A stretch of 27,264 nt of DNA, from assembly GCA_033855775.1 (NCBI GenBank), contig JAWVFT010000016.1:1-27264 (forward strand), given 5' to 3'. This DNA is from DASVTR01 sp033855775 (lineage in GTDB: Bacteria; Acidobacteriota; Blastocatellia; Pyrinomonadales; Pyrinomonadaceae). Position 1 is the stretch's first letter. Every line of letters starts with the position of its first letter. The notes under the pieces are model-generated. The model was not told the origin of the DNA, made no database searches, and saw only the letters and a list, made by a program, of their open reading frames with translations. The position numbers were made by a program, and so were the translations under genes. Positions 1 to 8,214 of the stretch are shown here, one piece after another.

Positions 1-699
1 GGCGTCTGGCGAGTTGAGGGCGCAAAGGCGCGCGACTGGGAAGACATCAGCATCGGCCCCGGCCCGGAGAGCGGTCGGCCATATCTATACATCGGCGACA
101 TTGGCGATAACTCAAAATCGCGCCGTGAGATTATCGTCTACCGAGCGCCTGAGCCACTCATCGAGAGCGGCGATGCGGCGTCAAGCAGCACGAGTCCGCG
201 CCGCACGGAGACGGCTGACGTTATCCGCTTGCAGTACCCTGACGAAGCGCACAACGCCGAAGCCTTGATGGTTCATCCCAGGACCGGCGACATCTACGTC
301 GCCACTAAAACCAACGACACCTCGACCGTCATCTATAAACTGAGTTCGCCCGCCAGCACGACGAACGTCAACACGCTCGCGCGCGTCGGCGAAGTCAGCA
401 TTCCGAGCCTGTTCGGGGCGATGATTACGGGCGGCGATATTTCGCCTGACGGAAGACGTGTAGCGCTGTGCGATTATTTGGGAGCTTACGAGCTAAGCCT
501 CGCGCCGGACTCATCAACCGACTTCGATGCCATCTGGAAGCAGGAGGTCATAGACATCCCCCTGGGCCTTCGCCAGCAGGGCGAGGCCGTCTGCTACAGG
601 CTCGACGGCAAGGCTCTTCTGGCGACAAGCGAAGGACGCAACCCGCCGCTCATCGAAGTAGAGCTTGGTTCGGACGAGCGAGGGCGCGCGGGAGAATGA
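1..699 (+). CDS. 3' part of a beta-propeller-like protein (5' end outside window)
   Basis: Frame 1 is open from the first base to a TGA at 697-699, giving 232 residues with no start inside the window, so the gene begins upstream. The sequence has a DWEDISIGPGP...YLYIGDIGDN signature followed by an IVYRAPEP stretch. I recall this pattern from secreted or cytoplasmic proteins of a beta-propeller (TolB/SMP-30-like) type that are mostly annotated as hypothetical. Later segments such as VHPRTGDIYVATK and GGDISPDGRRVALCDY look like propeller blades. No enzymatic residues can be named. The gene converges on the M36 peptidase gene and shares a hairpin terminator with it. The fold family is likely; the function is unknown. 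Confidence 0.75.
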   Translation, partial: GVWRVEGAKARDWEDISIGPGPESGRPYLYIGDIGDNSKSRREIIVYRAPEPLIESGDAASSSTSPRRTETADVIRLQYPDEAHNAEALMVHPRTGDIYVATKTNDTSTVIYKLSSPASTTNVNTLARVGEVSIPSLFGAMITGGDISPDGRRVALCDYLGAYELSLAPDSSTDFDAIWKQEVIDIPLGLRQQGEAVCYRLDGKALLATSEGRNPPLIEVELGSDERGRAGE

Positions 700-817
700 C
701 GTTTGGACAAAAGCGTAGCTGGCGAGTTTTCGCGGGACGCCGGAGTCAACACGTCAACGGCTTTCAGCTTTAACACGTCAGCGGATTGAAGGGCAGCGCG
801 GTTGAAGCTCTTAAAGA

Positions 818-847
818 AACATGGCCTCCCGTGAAGGAGGCCATGTT
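818..847. terminator. Bidirectional hairpin terminator between convergent genes
   Basis: A perfect 12-bp stem (AACATGGCCTCC with its complement) encloses a 6-nt loop at 830-835. It lies between the stop of the plus-strand propeller gene and the stop of the minus-strand M36 gene. On the minus strand the stem is followed by TCTTTAAG, which is only weakly U-rich, and the plus-strand side has no U tract. Position and perfect symmetry support a shared terminator. Confidence 0.75.
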
Positions 848-888
848 CGTGTTAAGAGGTCAAGCTTATTAAAGCTTCGACATCGAGT

Positions 889-3651
889 TTACTGGACGGA
901 AACGTCATCCACGCGGAATGACGTGGGCAGCGTAATATCGTTGGTTCCACGGAACTGAATGCGCACCGTCTGGCCAGCGAAGCTGCTGAGATTGTACGGT
1001 CCTCTGAGGACGTAGACGCCCGCCGTGCCGCTGTTCTGGTTGCTGAACGTCGCCAGCGTCGCCAGCAGCGTGCCTGTCGTGCTCCGCACTTCGATGAAGA
1101 GTCTATCGAAGATCGGGTCGCCCGTCGCCTCGCCGGTTGTGATATTCAACCAGAAGTTAAGGTTGGCGCCGCCGCTCGGAATCGTGACCTGCTGATACAA
1201 CGTGCCGGTGCTGCTGTCAACGCCGTTGACAATCATGTAGGCGATGCCGCTGTGCGGGAAGGTTCCGGTGCTGCGTGTCACCTGGCTTGAGATGACCCAC
1301 GGAGTAGTGCCGCTCTCAAAGCCTGGATTGACAATCAACTCGCCACCGCCGCCGCCCGTGCCGGCCTGCGTGACCGTGAAGGTCTGACCGGCGATGGTCA
1401 ACGTGCCTGTGCGCGAAGTTGAGCCGCCGTTGGCGGAGACGGAGTAGTTGACCGTTCCGTTGCCGGAGCCGCTCGCGCCCGAAGTGATGGTGATGAAGGT
1501 GGCGTTGCTCGAAGCTGTCCAACTGCAACCCGCGCCCGCCGTCACTGTGACGCTGCCCGTGCCGCCGCCCGCCGGTTGGCTGGCGCTGGTCGGGCTAATG
1601 GAGAAGGTGCAAGTCCCGCCGCAATCGGTCGGAATGTTGGTGGCGGCGGTGTGCGTCGTGCCGTCGTTGCCGACCGCCGAGACACCCATGCCGTGACGCG
1701 CGAAGACCGTCCAGATGGCGCAGCGATTGGCTCCGCCGTTCATGTTCTGGTCGGCTTGCAGGATGCCGTCGCGGGCGTTAAGGAAGGACGGGCGAGTCGG
1801 CGTGAACTTCATGCCGTTCAAGACCAGCAAGTCCGTCTTCGCTTTGCCGAGTGTCGCGCGCAAATCCCAGAGCGCCGCGGCCCAGACTTCGCCGTCGTTG
1901 TGGACTTCACAACCGCCGGCGCAGACATCCGCGTATGAATCGTGGACGGCTGCCGCCGGAACCGTGTAAGCAGCGCGACGAATGCCGACGGTGTTATTGA
2001 CGACATACTCGCCGACCGCGCCGTCGTTGTTGATGGTGAATGACCAGTAGTCAGACCAGCCCTCGCCCATCGCGCCAGACTGCGTGCCGCTCAGGCCGGT
2101 GCCGCCGTTGCCGATGAGACGATTCGAGATGCCGTGGCCGTATTCGTGAAACACCACGTCGCTATCCACAGAGCTATCGCGGTCTGGATTCGGCGCGGTG
2201 AATAGATACTGCTGCATGCGCGGGCGTTGGCCTTCGGGCGGCGTCGCAAAGTTTGCGTTGTTGGTGCCGGAGCCGTCCTGCGCTTCGGCCCGCACGGAGT
2301 CGTTGCCGGTGCCGCCACGACCATAGTTGTTGGTCTGGAAGTTGCCCGCAGCCTCCGTAAAGCCGAGGCCGTAGGAGAAGTCGTGCATGATGTTGTTGAA
2401 GTAGAAAAGATTGGTCACAATCGCCGCCTGCTGCGTGCGCGGGTCAACGGCTGTCGAGAACGGGAACGTGAAATCCTGATTGGCCGCCGAGGCGTGGCCG
2501 TTGGAAAGGCCCGCGCCGTTGTTGGCGTCAGGCGCGTTGTCGGCGTTGGTGTCGAGATAAGCTTCGACGTTGTTGCCAGTGGTCGTGGTCGAAGTTCCCA
2601 TCCAACCGGCGGTGGTGTTGATGGTCGTGTCGCCGACGAAGGAGACGAGCGTGCGAGCGCCCGCGCCGGGGTCTTCCGTGTAGACGGTGCCTTGCGCCGC
2701 GTCCACATAGAGATTATGACGCAGCAGTAGTTCGCCGTTCTGCGCGTCGAGCAGGATTTCGTACCACTCGCTAGGGCCGACTTCGGCGTAGACGAGCCAA
2801 GCCAGTTTCGCCGCGTCGCCGACGCGCACGACGTTCAACTCCGAGAGCACGTCTTCATAGTCCGGCCCCAGAGGGTTAGCGAACGCAGAAGATTCGCCCT
2901 TGTTGGAGCGCAGGCGCGTCTCGACGAACGAGGGAGCGACGGCGCGGCCAGCGTGCTCGAAAGCTTTGGCGATGGCCTGCGATTCGTTCAAAGTCGGCTT
3001 CAGGCGCGCGACCTTCTGCCCGTTGACGAGGAAGCCTTCACGAACGTTGAGGACTTCGCCCTTGCCGTTGACCACGACCTGCACGTTGCCTTCGAAGACT
3101 TTGTAGCCGCCGATGGTCTGCGAGTAATCGAGGAAGGTTGTTCCACGGTCGTTGTCTTCTTTGTTGAGCCTGAGTTCGTCAACCGCTGCGTCGGAGAGCG
3201 CGAAGAGCGCGGCCTGCGGTTTCAGGAAATTGCGCGCGATGTTGTCGGGCATGTCAGACTGCGCCTCGGAGAGCGCGCCGCCTTCAACGAAGATGCTTTT
3301 CATCGCGCCCGTTTCATTAGCGACGGCGCGCAGGTTATCCGCGGCTTCGGGACGCAGGTTCGCGCGAAAGCTATCGACTGCCGCGGCGCGCTCCTGAATC
3401 GCCGCGCTTCTATTCTGCGCTGCGCCGCGCGCGGCTGCGGCTGGCCCTGCGAGGTCAGCGTCCGCAAACTCGCTTCTACCGGCGAGTCGGATGTCATAGT
3501 CGGGGAGCGTCGTGACTTTAGAAGATTGTACTTTGGTAGTGGGAACAGCCTTCGCGCGAGGGGCGCGCGCCGCGTCCGACTTTATAGAGGGGAATATCGA
3601 GGCGATTGCCAAGGCAACGCCTACCAGCACAACGAGCATACTCTTACGCAT
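889..3651 (-). CDS. Secreted fungalysin-type (M36) zinc metallopeptidase with BACON and C-terminal beta-sandwich domains
   Basis: A 920-residue exported peptidase. The start at 3651 is chosen because GGAGGAAGAG lies just upstream and MRKSMLVVLVGVALAIASIFPS is a clear signal peptide; a longer reading frame adds 28 unlikely residues. Residues of about 60-330 resemble the FTP/PepSY propeptide that inhibits and chaperones thermolysin and fungalysin enzymes. The zinc site HEYGH is at 502-506 and the third ligand Glu530 sits in GEGWSDYW, both typical of M36. Residues of about 676-765 match a BACON domain (repeated Ser/Thr/Gly strands, CSWTASS, FTVTQAG). Residues of about 772-920 (NPGFESG...FRVDDVSVQ) look like a carbohydrate-binding-like jelly roll. 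Expected role: extracellular protein degradation, with the C-terminal modules binding glycans or surfaces. It is monocistronic by layout, with its own gap upstream. Confidence 0.92.
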   Translation of the reverse strand: MRKSMLVVLVGVALAIASIFPSIKSDAARAPRAKAVPTTKVQSSKVTTLPDYDIRLAGRSEFADADLAGPAAAARGAAQNRSAAIQERAAAVDSFRANLRPEAADNLRAVANETGAMKSIFVEGGALSEAQSDMPDNIARNFLKPQAALFALSDAAVDELRLNKEDNDRGTTFLDYSQTIGGYKVFEGNVQVVVNGKGEVLNVREGFLVNGQKVARLKPTLNESQAIAKAFEHAGRAVAPSFVETRLRSNKGESSAFANPLGPDYEDVLSELNVVRVGDAAKLAWLVYAEVGPSEWYEILLDAQNGELLLRHNLYVDAAQGTVYTEDPGAGARTLVSFVGDTTINTTAGWMGTSTTTTGNNVEAYLDTNADNAPDANNGAGLSNGHASAANQDFTFPFSTAVDPRTQQAAIVTNLFYFNNIMHDFSYGLGFTEAAGNFQTNNYGRGGTGNDSVRAEAQDGSGTNNANFATPPEGQRPRMQQYLFTAPNPDRDSSVDSDVVFHEYGHGISNRLIGNGGTGLSGTQSGAMGEGWSDYWSFTINNDGAVGEYVVNNTVGIRRAAYTVPAAAVHDSYADVCAGGCEVHNDGEVWAAALWDLRATLGKAKTDLLVLNGMKFTPTRPSFLNARDGILQADQNMNGGANRCAIWTVFARHGMGVSAVGNDGTTHTAATNIPTDCGGTCTFSISPTSASQPAGGGTGSVTVTAGAGCSWTASSNATFITITSGASGSGNGTVNYSVSANGGSTSRTGTLTIAGQTFTVTQAGTGGGGGELIVNPGFESGTTPWVISSQVTRSTGTFPHSGIAYMIVNGVDSSTGTLYQQVTIPSGGANLNFWLNITTGEATGDPIFDRLFIEVRSTTGTLLATLATFSNQNSGTAGVYVLRGPYNLSSFAGQTVRIQFRGTNDITLPTSFRVDDVSVQ

Positions 3652-4152
3652 TATTTCTCTTCCTCCGTTGGTTGTTGGTTGAGGTAAGGCAATAAATCGC
3701 GCGGTAGTTTCACAAGGCGAAGGCAAAGTCAGCAAATCATTAAGGACGCCTTGCGAATTTGGCCGATTGAGGGATTGCCTTAATCGTTAGTTAGTTGAGC
3801 GACGAAAAGTTGCGCCGCACGTTCATGCTTCGTCTTGAATCACGCGCGCCCGAGCGCGCCTATTCATACAACACACCTGTCATCCGACCGCTGCTGATTT
3901 CAGCAGTCAGCCGGTTGTCGGGATGTCTATAACTATCGTCTGGGCCAATTGAGGTTTTGCAATAGCCTGCTGCCATTGTCGAAGAGGGCTGTAGAGTAGC
4001 AAATTCGGAAGCGAATGTTAAGTCACCGCGACGGGTCTGGCGCCGACCGATTTTGAGAGCGTGGCTCGCGCCGTTTTGAAGGTCAAGGCAGGCGTAGCGT
4101 CGAGCTTCATGCCGGACATCCTTTCGTCGTCGTCTTCCTGACGACACAGACA
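3652..4152. other. Gene-free gap with a long imperfect hairpin
   Basis: This 500-bp gap precedes the M36 gene and follows the sorbosone-dehydrogenase-like gene. A 98-codon minus-strand frame (3860-4156) overlaps it, but I cannot recognise the product and do not call it. The clearest structure is at 3881-3926: CTGCTGA-TT-TCAGCAG (3891-3906) inside an outer imperfect stem CATCCGAC/GTCGGGATG. A shorter inverted repeat, CAAGGCG/CGCCTTG, lies at about 3713-3753 in the leader of the M36 gene. No convincing promoter was found. The stretch could contain a decayed mobile element or a structured RNA; neither can be shown here. Confidence 0.4.
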
Positions 4153-5370
4153 TCACTTTTTATAGACATAATAAACGACGCCCGCCGAGTCGTCCGTTAA
4201 GAGAAAGGCGTTTGCGCCAAAGCTCAAGAGATCGACGGGACGCCCGCGCGTTCTGCCCGCTTGCAGAAAACCGTTGATGAAATCTTCGGGCCGGCTGGCG
4301 CGCGCGTCCATTCCGCGCAGTCGCACGACGCGATAGCCGTGCTTCAACTCCTGCTTCGTTGAGCCGTGCAGGGCGACCAGAAAAGAATCGCTCAACGCGC
4401 CGTCGTGGCTCGCGTCGAAATACTCGAAGCCAAGCGGAGAACTGTGCGCGTCAAACGCTGCGTAGGCCGCAGGCACGTTGCGGCAGTTCAACTTTCTACC
4501 GCCCGCGTTGAACTCCGCGTCCGCGAAGCGGCTTGCGCCGGACTGGTAGCAGTAAGGCCAACCGTAGTTCGCGCCGTCTCTGACAACATACATCGTATCG
4601 GCGGGCTTGTTGTCGCCCAGATGGTCTGCGCCCATGTTGGTCGCAAATAGCTTGCCCTCGACCAGGCGCAGGCCGACGGCGTTGCGCAGGCCACGCGCGA
4701 AGCGACGCTGGTTGCGCCCGTCCGCGTCCATCTCCAACACGCTGGCGCGCACGGCTTCCGTCTCGACGCAAGCGTTACAACTGCTGCCGACCGAGACATA
4801 AATTTTGCCGTTGCCGCCGACCGCGATGGTGCGCGTCAGATGCCAGCCGCCGTACTTGTAGCTCAACCCGTAGTCTGGAAAAGTGGCGAGCGTCTCCGGC
4901 TCCGCGCTCGGCCTCGCTTCGCCCGCGTTGTACCTGTAGCGCAGCAGGCGATCCGTCAGCGCAAGATAAAACCAGTTGACGCCGTTGCGGTCTGTATAAA
5001 AAGCGATGCTGTTGGGATTGCGCAAATGCGTGAGGTAGGGCGTCACCTTCCTGAAGCTTTTGCTGGCGGCGTCGAAGCCGTCGAGAATATAAACGATGCC
5101 TCGACTGTTATCCGCGAGGTTGTACATATCCGTGACGAAAATTCGATTGTCAGGACTCTTCGCCATGAAGCGCACGCGCTTGAGTCCCTGCGCCGCCACG
5201 CTGATAGCAAACTCTTCCGGCAGGTTGAGGTCAAACGTTCTGCCGCCGGAGAGCGCGACACGATGCGGCGTGAGCTTCGGCCCGCGACGTTGCTGCGCAA
5301 GGCTCGCTCGCGCGCTGAAAACGACGAACAGAGCGAGCGCGATGATGAGCGCAAACTTTCTTCTATCCAT
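4153..5370 (-). CDS. Secreted sorbosone/glucose dehydrogenase-family (GSDH-like) beta-propeller protein
   Basis: A 405-residue protein with an N-terminal signal peptide (MDRRKFALIIALALFVVFSARASLAQ), so it probably acts outside the cytoplasm. The body matches the L-sorbosone dehydrogenase/soluble glucose dehydrogenase propeller family: GWHLTRTIAVGGNGKIYVSVGSSCNAC, RGLRNAVGLRL, NMGADHLGDN, NYGWPYCY and SPLGFEYFDAS are the usual family blocks. Members are thought to oxidise sugars or alcohols with PQQ, but substrates are rarely known; the cofactor here is assumed from the family. The ribosome binding site ahead of the ATG is weak. The upstream gap holds a hydrolase remnant, and the next gene downstream is the M36 peptidase after 500 bp. 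Confidence 0.85.
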   Translation of the reverse strand: MDRRKFALIIALALFVVFSARASLAQQRRGPKLTPHRVALSGGRTFDLNLPEEFAISVAAQGLKRVRFMAKSPDNRIFVTDMYNLADNSRGIVYILDGFDAASKSFRKVTPYLTHLRNPNSIAFYTDRNGVNWFYLALTDRLLRYRYNAGEARPSAEPETLATFPDYGLSYKYGGWHLTRTIAVGGNGKIYVSVGSSCNACVETEAVRASVLEMDADGRNQRRFARGLRNAVGLRLVEGKLFATNMGADHLGDNKPADTMYVVRDGANYGWPYCYQSGASRFADAEFNAGGRKLNCRNVPAAYAAFDAHSSPLGFEYFDASHDGALSDSFLVALHGSTKQELKHGYRVVRLRGMDARASRPEDFINGFLQAGRTRGRPVDLLSFGANAFLLTDDSAGVVYYVYKK

Positions 5371-5419
5371 TAGACTTTGTTACCCGCCGTGATGATGAAC
5401 TCGAAAAAAACGCGCGCCT

Positions 5420-5590
5420 TCAACTTGCTTCTTGAAGAAACGAGAGAACGGCTTCGGTCGCCGCCTCAGTCTTGTCCGTCAGAAAAATATGGCTCGCCGC
5501 GCTGAGCTTGAAGAGCTTCGCTCCCGTTATCGCCTGCGCCGGAATATCTGCGTTGCCAAGCGGATTCAGTTGGGCTGTCTCGCCATGCAG
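5420..5590 (-). pseudogene. 3' remnant of an alpha/beta hydrolase gene
   Basis: Reading the minus strand gives LHGETAQLNPLGNADIPAQ, then AKLFKLSAASHIFLTDKTEA and a tail AVLSFLQEAS before TGA (5420-5422). This is the C-terminal end of an alpha/beta hydrolase, with the LHGE strand and the ASHIF segment carrying the catalytic His. Upstream codons stay open briefly but no longer resemble the family, and no start, nucleophile elbow or lid region is present. I read it as the surviving 3' end of a deleted gene, about 57 codons long. Confidence 0.75.
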
Positions 5591-5608
5591 CCGGGCCGGA
5601 GCTAAAGC

Positions 5609-5637
5609 TTGACGGTTATGCGCCCCGGTGTTACTTT
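5609..5637 (+). promoter_or_regulatory. Possible promoter overlapping the upstream TetR-type operator
   Basis: TTGACG at 5609-5614 and TACTTT at 5632-5637 are separated by 17 bp and point toward the enoyl reductase gene. The -10 match is weak (T, A and the final T fit). The adjoining operator starts at 5637, which is where a repressor would block the polymerase. The leader to the ATG would be about 225 nt. Confidence 0.35.
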
Positions 5638-5652
5638 ACCGACCGTTCGGTA
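5637..5652. promoter_or_regulatory. TetR-family operator upstream of the enoyl reductase
   Basis: TACCGACCGTTCGGTA is an inverted repeat (TACCGA, 4-nt centre, TCGGTA). It differs at one base from the palindrome in the tetR promoter at 24242-24257. TetR-family repressors of acyl-CoA catabolic operons commonly bind such ACCGA/TCGGT palindromes and autoregulate. I found no third copy by eye. The rest of the gap to 5870 contains no gene I recognise. Confidence 0.7.
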
Positions 5653-5807
5653 GCCATTATGCTCGACACACGAGCTTTCGGTCAATTCCAATTTTAGGAA
5701 CCCCCACTGCGCGCTTCCTGTGCGCGCCGCGCTCAACGGCGAAGTTGGCGAAGCCTGACGCGCGCATCGCAACGCCGTCATCGAAGGCTGACAACAGTTG
5801 AGCGAAG

Positions 5808-5850
5808 GCGGTTTTGATTTTTAAGTCAAGTCAATGCAGTTTTGATTTTT
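5808..5850 (+). repeat. 15-bp direct repeat ahead of the enoyl reductase
   Basis: GCGGTTTTGATTTTT at 5808-5822 and GCAGTTTTGATTTTT at 5836-5850 are direct repeats with a period of 28 bp and one mismatch, ending about 10 nt before the ribosome binding site. They could be activator sites or a simple duplication. Confidence 0.5.
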
Positions 5851-5870
5851 CCCTTTTACGGAGACAGACA

Positions 5871-6857
5871 ATGCTCAGCGTAAAGTTTTACGAGTTCGGT
5901 AATCCGGCGGACGTGTTGCGTGTGGAAGAGACGCCGCAGCCCACGCCCGCTGCGAATCAAGTCCTGGTGCGCCTGCGCGCTCGTTCCATCAATCCGTCCG
6001 ACTTGCTCACGGTGCGCGGACTCTACGGGGCGTTGCCGAAGTTGCCCGCCACGCCCGGGCTCGAAGGCATGGGCGAGGTGGCGGCGGTCGGCGACGAGGT
6101 GAAGAATTTCAGCGTCGGCCAGCGCGTGATACCGCTCGGCGTGCAAGGCACATGGCAGGAATACATCCTGGCCGCGAGCGCGCAACTCATTCCCGTCCCC
6201 GATAGCGTCTCCGACCAGACGGCTGCGCAGTTCGTCGTCAATCCGCTGACCGCCTGGATTATGACCGTCGAAGAGCTATCGCTTGAGCAAGGCGAGTGGC
6301 TTCTGCAAACCGCCGCAGGCTCGACGCTCGGGCGCGTCGTCCTGCAAATCGCCGCCATGCGCGGCTTCAAGACCATCAACGTCGTCAGAAGACGCGAGCA
6401 GGTTGAAGAATTGAAAGCCCTCGGCGCAGATGAAGTCATCTGCACGGATGATGAAGACATCGCTGAGCGCGTCAAAGAAATCACGGGCAAGGCCGGGCTG
6501 AGGAAAGCCATTGACGCGGTTGGAGGACGGACGGGCGCGGCTGTGATGAGCGCGCTTGGGCGCAACGGCGTGATGCTCATCTACGGCTCGCTCTCGATGG
6601 AGCCTGTGCCGCTCGACGGCGGGCGCATGATTTTCAACACGACCACGCTACGCGGCTTCTGGCTCACCGAATGGCTGCGCTCCGCCGCGCCCGAACGACA
6701 GCAAGCCGTCACCACTGAGATGCTGCGCTCGATGGCGACCAGCGCAATCGTCCCGCCCGTCGAAGCCGAGTACGCGCTGGCCGACGCGCTCGCGGCGGTC
6801 GCGCACGCAGAGCGGCCCGGGCGCAGCGGCAAGGTCCTGCTCGTCAGTCCAGAGTGA
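5871..6857 (+). CDS. MECR/Etr1-like 2-enoyl thioester reductase (MDR superfamily, non-zinc)
   Basis: A 328-residue medium-chain dehydrogenase/reductase. The start at 5871 is preceded by GGAG (5860-5863) at good spacing; a longer frame from 5814 has no such site. SINPSDLLTVRGLYG matches the catalytic segment of mitochondrial trans-2-enoyl-CoA/ACP reductase, with Tyr52 at the position of the catalytic Tyr. GTWQEY, VNPLTA and the nucleotide-binding stretch AAGSTLGR...KTINVVRR also fit, the latter suggesting NADPH. The usual zinc-ligand cysteines are absent. The expected reaction is reduction of a 2-enoyl thioester to the saturated acyl thioester, although quinone reductase annotation is also common for this family. 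It is the only complete plus-strand gene, and an upstream operator ties it to the TetR-controlled acyl-CoA operon. Confidence 0.85.
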   Translation: MLSVKFYEFGNPADVLRVEETPQPTPAANQVLVRLRARSINPSDLLTVRGLYGALPKLPATPGLEGMGEVAAVGDEVKNFSVGQRVIPLGVQGTWQEYILAASAQLIPVPDSVSDQTAAQFVVNPLTAWIMTVEELSLEQGEWLLQTAAGSTLGRVVLQIAAMRGFKTINVVRRREQVEELKALGADEVICTDDEDIAERVKEITGKAGLRKAIDAVGGRTGAAVMSALGRNGVMLIYGSLSMEPVPLDGGRMIFNTTTLRGFWLTEWLRSAAPERQQAVTTEMLRSMATSAIVPPVEAEYALADALAAVAHAERPGRSGKVLLVSPE

Positions 6858-6931
6858 CAAGAGATGAAGTCGGCAGCGATGAAACAGAAGGAACGAAGAT
6901 GAAGTAGAAGGAGCGAACGCGAAGGATGAAA

Positions 6932-7046
6932 GCGTGGCTCTTCATCTTAAGCAAGCGCAGCGACTTATGTTGAGAGAGCGTGGCGACTCATCTTGAGAAA
7001 ACATAGCCATTCATTTTGCGAAGGCGCGGCGACTCGTCTTTGAATA
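6932..7046. repeat. Five-unit 23-bp degenerate tandem repeat
   Basis: Five consecutive 23-nt units begin at 6932, 6955, 6978, 7001 and 7024. Each has the form GCGYGGCGACTCATCTT followed by a purine-rich GAGAAA-like end. Units 2, 3 and 5 are closest; units 1 and 4 are more diverged. The preceding bases 6880-6931 are purine-rich and loosely repetitive (AGAAGGARCGAA twice). The array lies between the convergent enoyl reductase and APH-fold genes. A weak hairpin, GATGAA/TTCATC (6925-6946), is the only terminator-like structure. Confidence 0.7.
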
Positions 7047-7079
7047 ACTCTTCTTTCATCCCTCATCACTCAAGCGTCG

Positions 7080-8168
7080 TCATGCTTTCTCGACAAGCCT
7101 TGCGCCGGTGCGCGCCAGCCACTCGACGCGAGTGTCGAGCGCGGCGAAGCGCGGGTCGTCCGTCTGGCCGCGATGATAGCGGTAGAAGATTTGTTGCAGC
7201 ACGACGGCGAGCTTGAAGACGGCGAACACTTCGTAGAAAGTGATGTTCGTCAAATCAATCTTCGTCCGCGCGCCGTAGCGTTCGAGAATCTCCGCGCGCG
7301 TGTAGTAGCCTTCGGCGCGCGTGACGGAGGCAACCGTGTCGCGGGTCGCCGCGTCGGTCGCGGTGTGCGTCCAGTAGCAGAGGAAGATGCCAAGGTCAAC
7401 GAGCGGGTCGCCGACGGCGCTCATCTCCCAATCGAAGACGCCGACGATGCGCCCCACATCCTGCGCGTCGAGCATCACGTTGTCGAGCTTAAAGTCGCCG
7501 TGAACGAGCGTCGGCCTTTGCGGGTCTGGCGGCAGCCGCTCAAAGAGCCAGGCAGCGAGCGCATCCATCTCCGGCAGTTTGGTCGTCTGCGAGCCATGCC
7601 AACGCTCGCTCCACCCGCGCGCTTGCCGCTCAACAAATCCGGCTGGCTTGCCAAGCGCGACGAGGCCGTGCGCTTCGATGTCAACCGCGTGCAAATCCGC
7701 GAGCGCGTCAACCAGCGCGACGCTCGCGCGCCTCCGTTCGCCGGGCCGTCCGGCCAACTCACACGGCTCTTCCGAGCGCACGACGAGGCCGCGCCGTCGC
7801 TCCATCAAGTAGAACGTAGAGCCGATGACGCTCGCGTCTTCGCAAAGCAGGAAGGGTCGCGGCGCGAGCGTGTAAACGGGATGCACGGCTTTGAGGATGT
7901 GATATTCGCGCGCCATGTCGTGCGCCCTCGGCGGCACAGGCCCGAACGGCGGGCGACGCATCACAAACTCCCGCCGCCCGAAGCGCAGCAAGTAAGTCAG
8001 GTTCGAGTGGCCGCCCGGAAACTGCTCGACCACGAGCGGTGCGTCGGCGTCGAACTCTTCGCCCAACACGGCGGACAATCTCGCGCGCACATAGTTGGCG
8101 AGCGCATCCCAATCAAGCTGCTCGCTCGCGCGCACGGGCTTTGTGTCAGTCGAATCAAGCATCTTCAC
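7080..8168 (-). CDS. APH-fold phosphotransferase (ACAD10/11 N-domain-like; candidate 4-hydroxyacyl-CoA kinase)
   Basis: A 362-residue aminoglycoside-phosphotransferase-fold kinase. FPGGHSNLTYLL is the glycine-rich loop, EFVMRRPP carries the ATP-binding basic region, HGDFKLDNVML (about residues 223-233) is the catalytic loop with its Asp, and FDWEMSAVGDP (about 244-254) holds the metal-binding Asp. This is the subfamily fused to a dehydrogenase in ACAD10/ACAD11 and standing alone as LvaA, which phosphorylates 4-hydroxyvaleryl-CoA. It is the last gene of the long minus-strand operon, 88 bp after the thioesterase, and the operon also contains an ACAD10/11-type dehydrogenase. The start is either GTG at 8168 or ATG at 8162; neither has a strong ribosome binding site. 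It is not a drug-resistance gene by context. The substrate is inferred. Confidence 0.87.
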   Translation of the reverse strand: MKMLDSTDTKPVRASEQLDWDALANYVRARLSAVLGEEFDADAPLVVEQFPGGHSNLTYLLRFGRREFVMRRPPFGPVPPRAHDMAREYHILKAVHPVYTLAPRPFLLCEDASVIGSTFYLMERRRGLVVRSEEPCELAGRPGERRRASVALVDALADLHAVDIEAHGLVALGKPAGFVERQARGWSERWHGSQTTKLPEMDALAAWLFERLPPDPQRPTLVHGDFKLDNVMLDAQDVGRIVGVFDWEMSAVGDPLVDLGIFLCYWTHTATDAATRDTVASVTRAEGYYTRAEILERYGARTKIDLTNITFYEVFAVFKLAVVLQQIFYRYHRGQTDDPRFAALDTRVEWLARTGARLVEKA

Positions 8169-8214
8169 ACTTAACGAACTTTATGTCAGGGACACAACCG
8201 GCGAACTTAAGGGA

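Noticed and set aside
14..268. 84-codon plus-strand frame at the left edge
   Set aside because: It overlaps the continuous frame-1 reading of the beta-propeller-like gene, which has coherent family motifs from base 1.
3860..4156. 98-codon minus-strand frame in the gap after the sorbosone-dehydrogenase-like gene
   Set aside because: No family resemblance, no ribosome binding site I trust, and it spans hairpin-rich non-coding sequence; not called, though a decayed gene cannot be excluded.
7080..8168. Aminoglycoside resistance gene
   Set aside because: The fold is APH, but the subgroup and the acyl-CoA operon context point to an acyl-CoA-related kinase rather than drug resistance.
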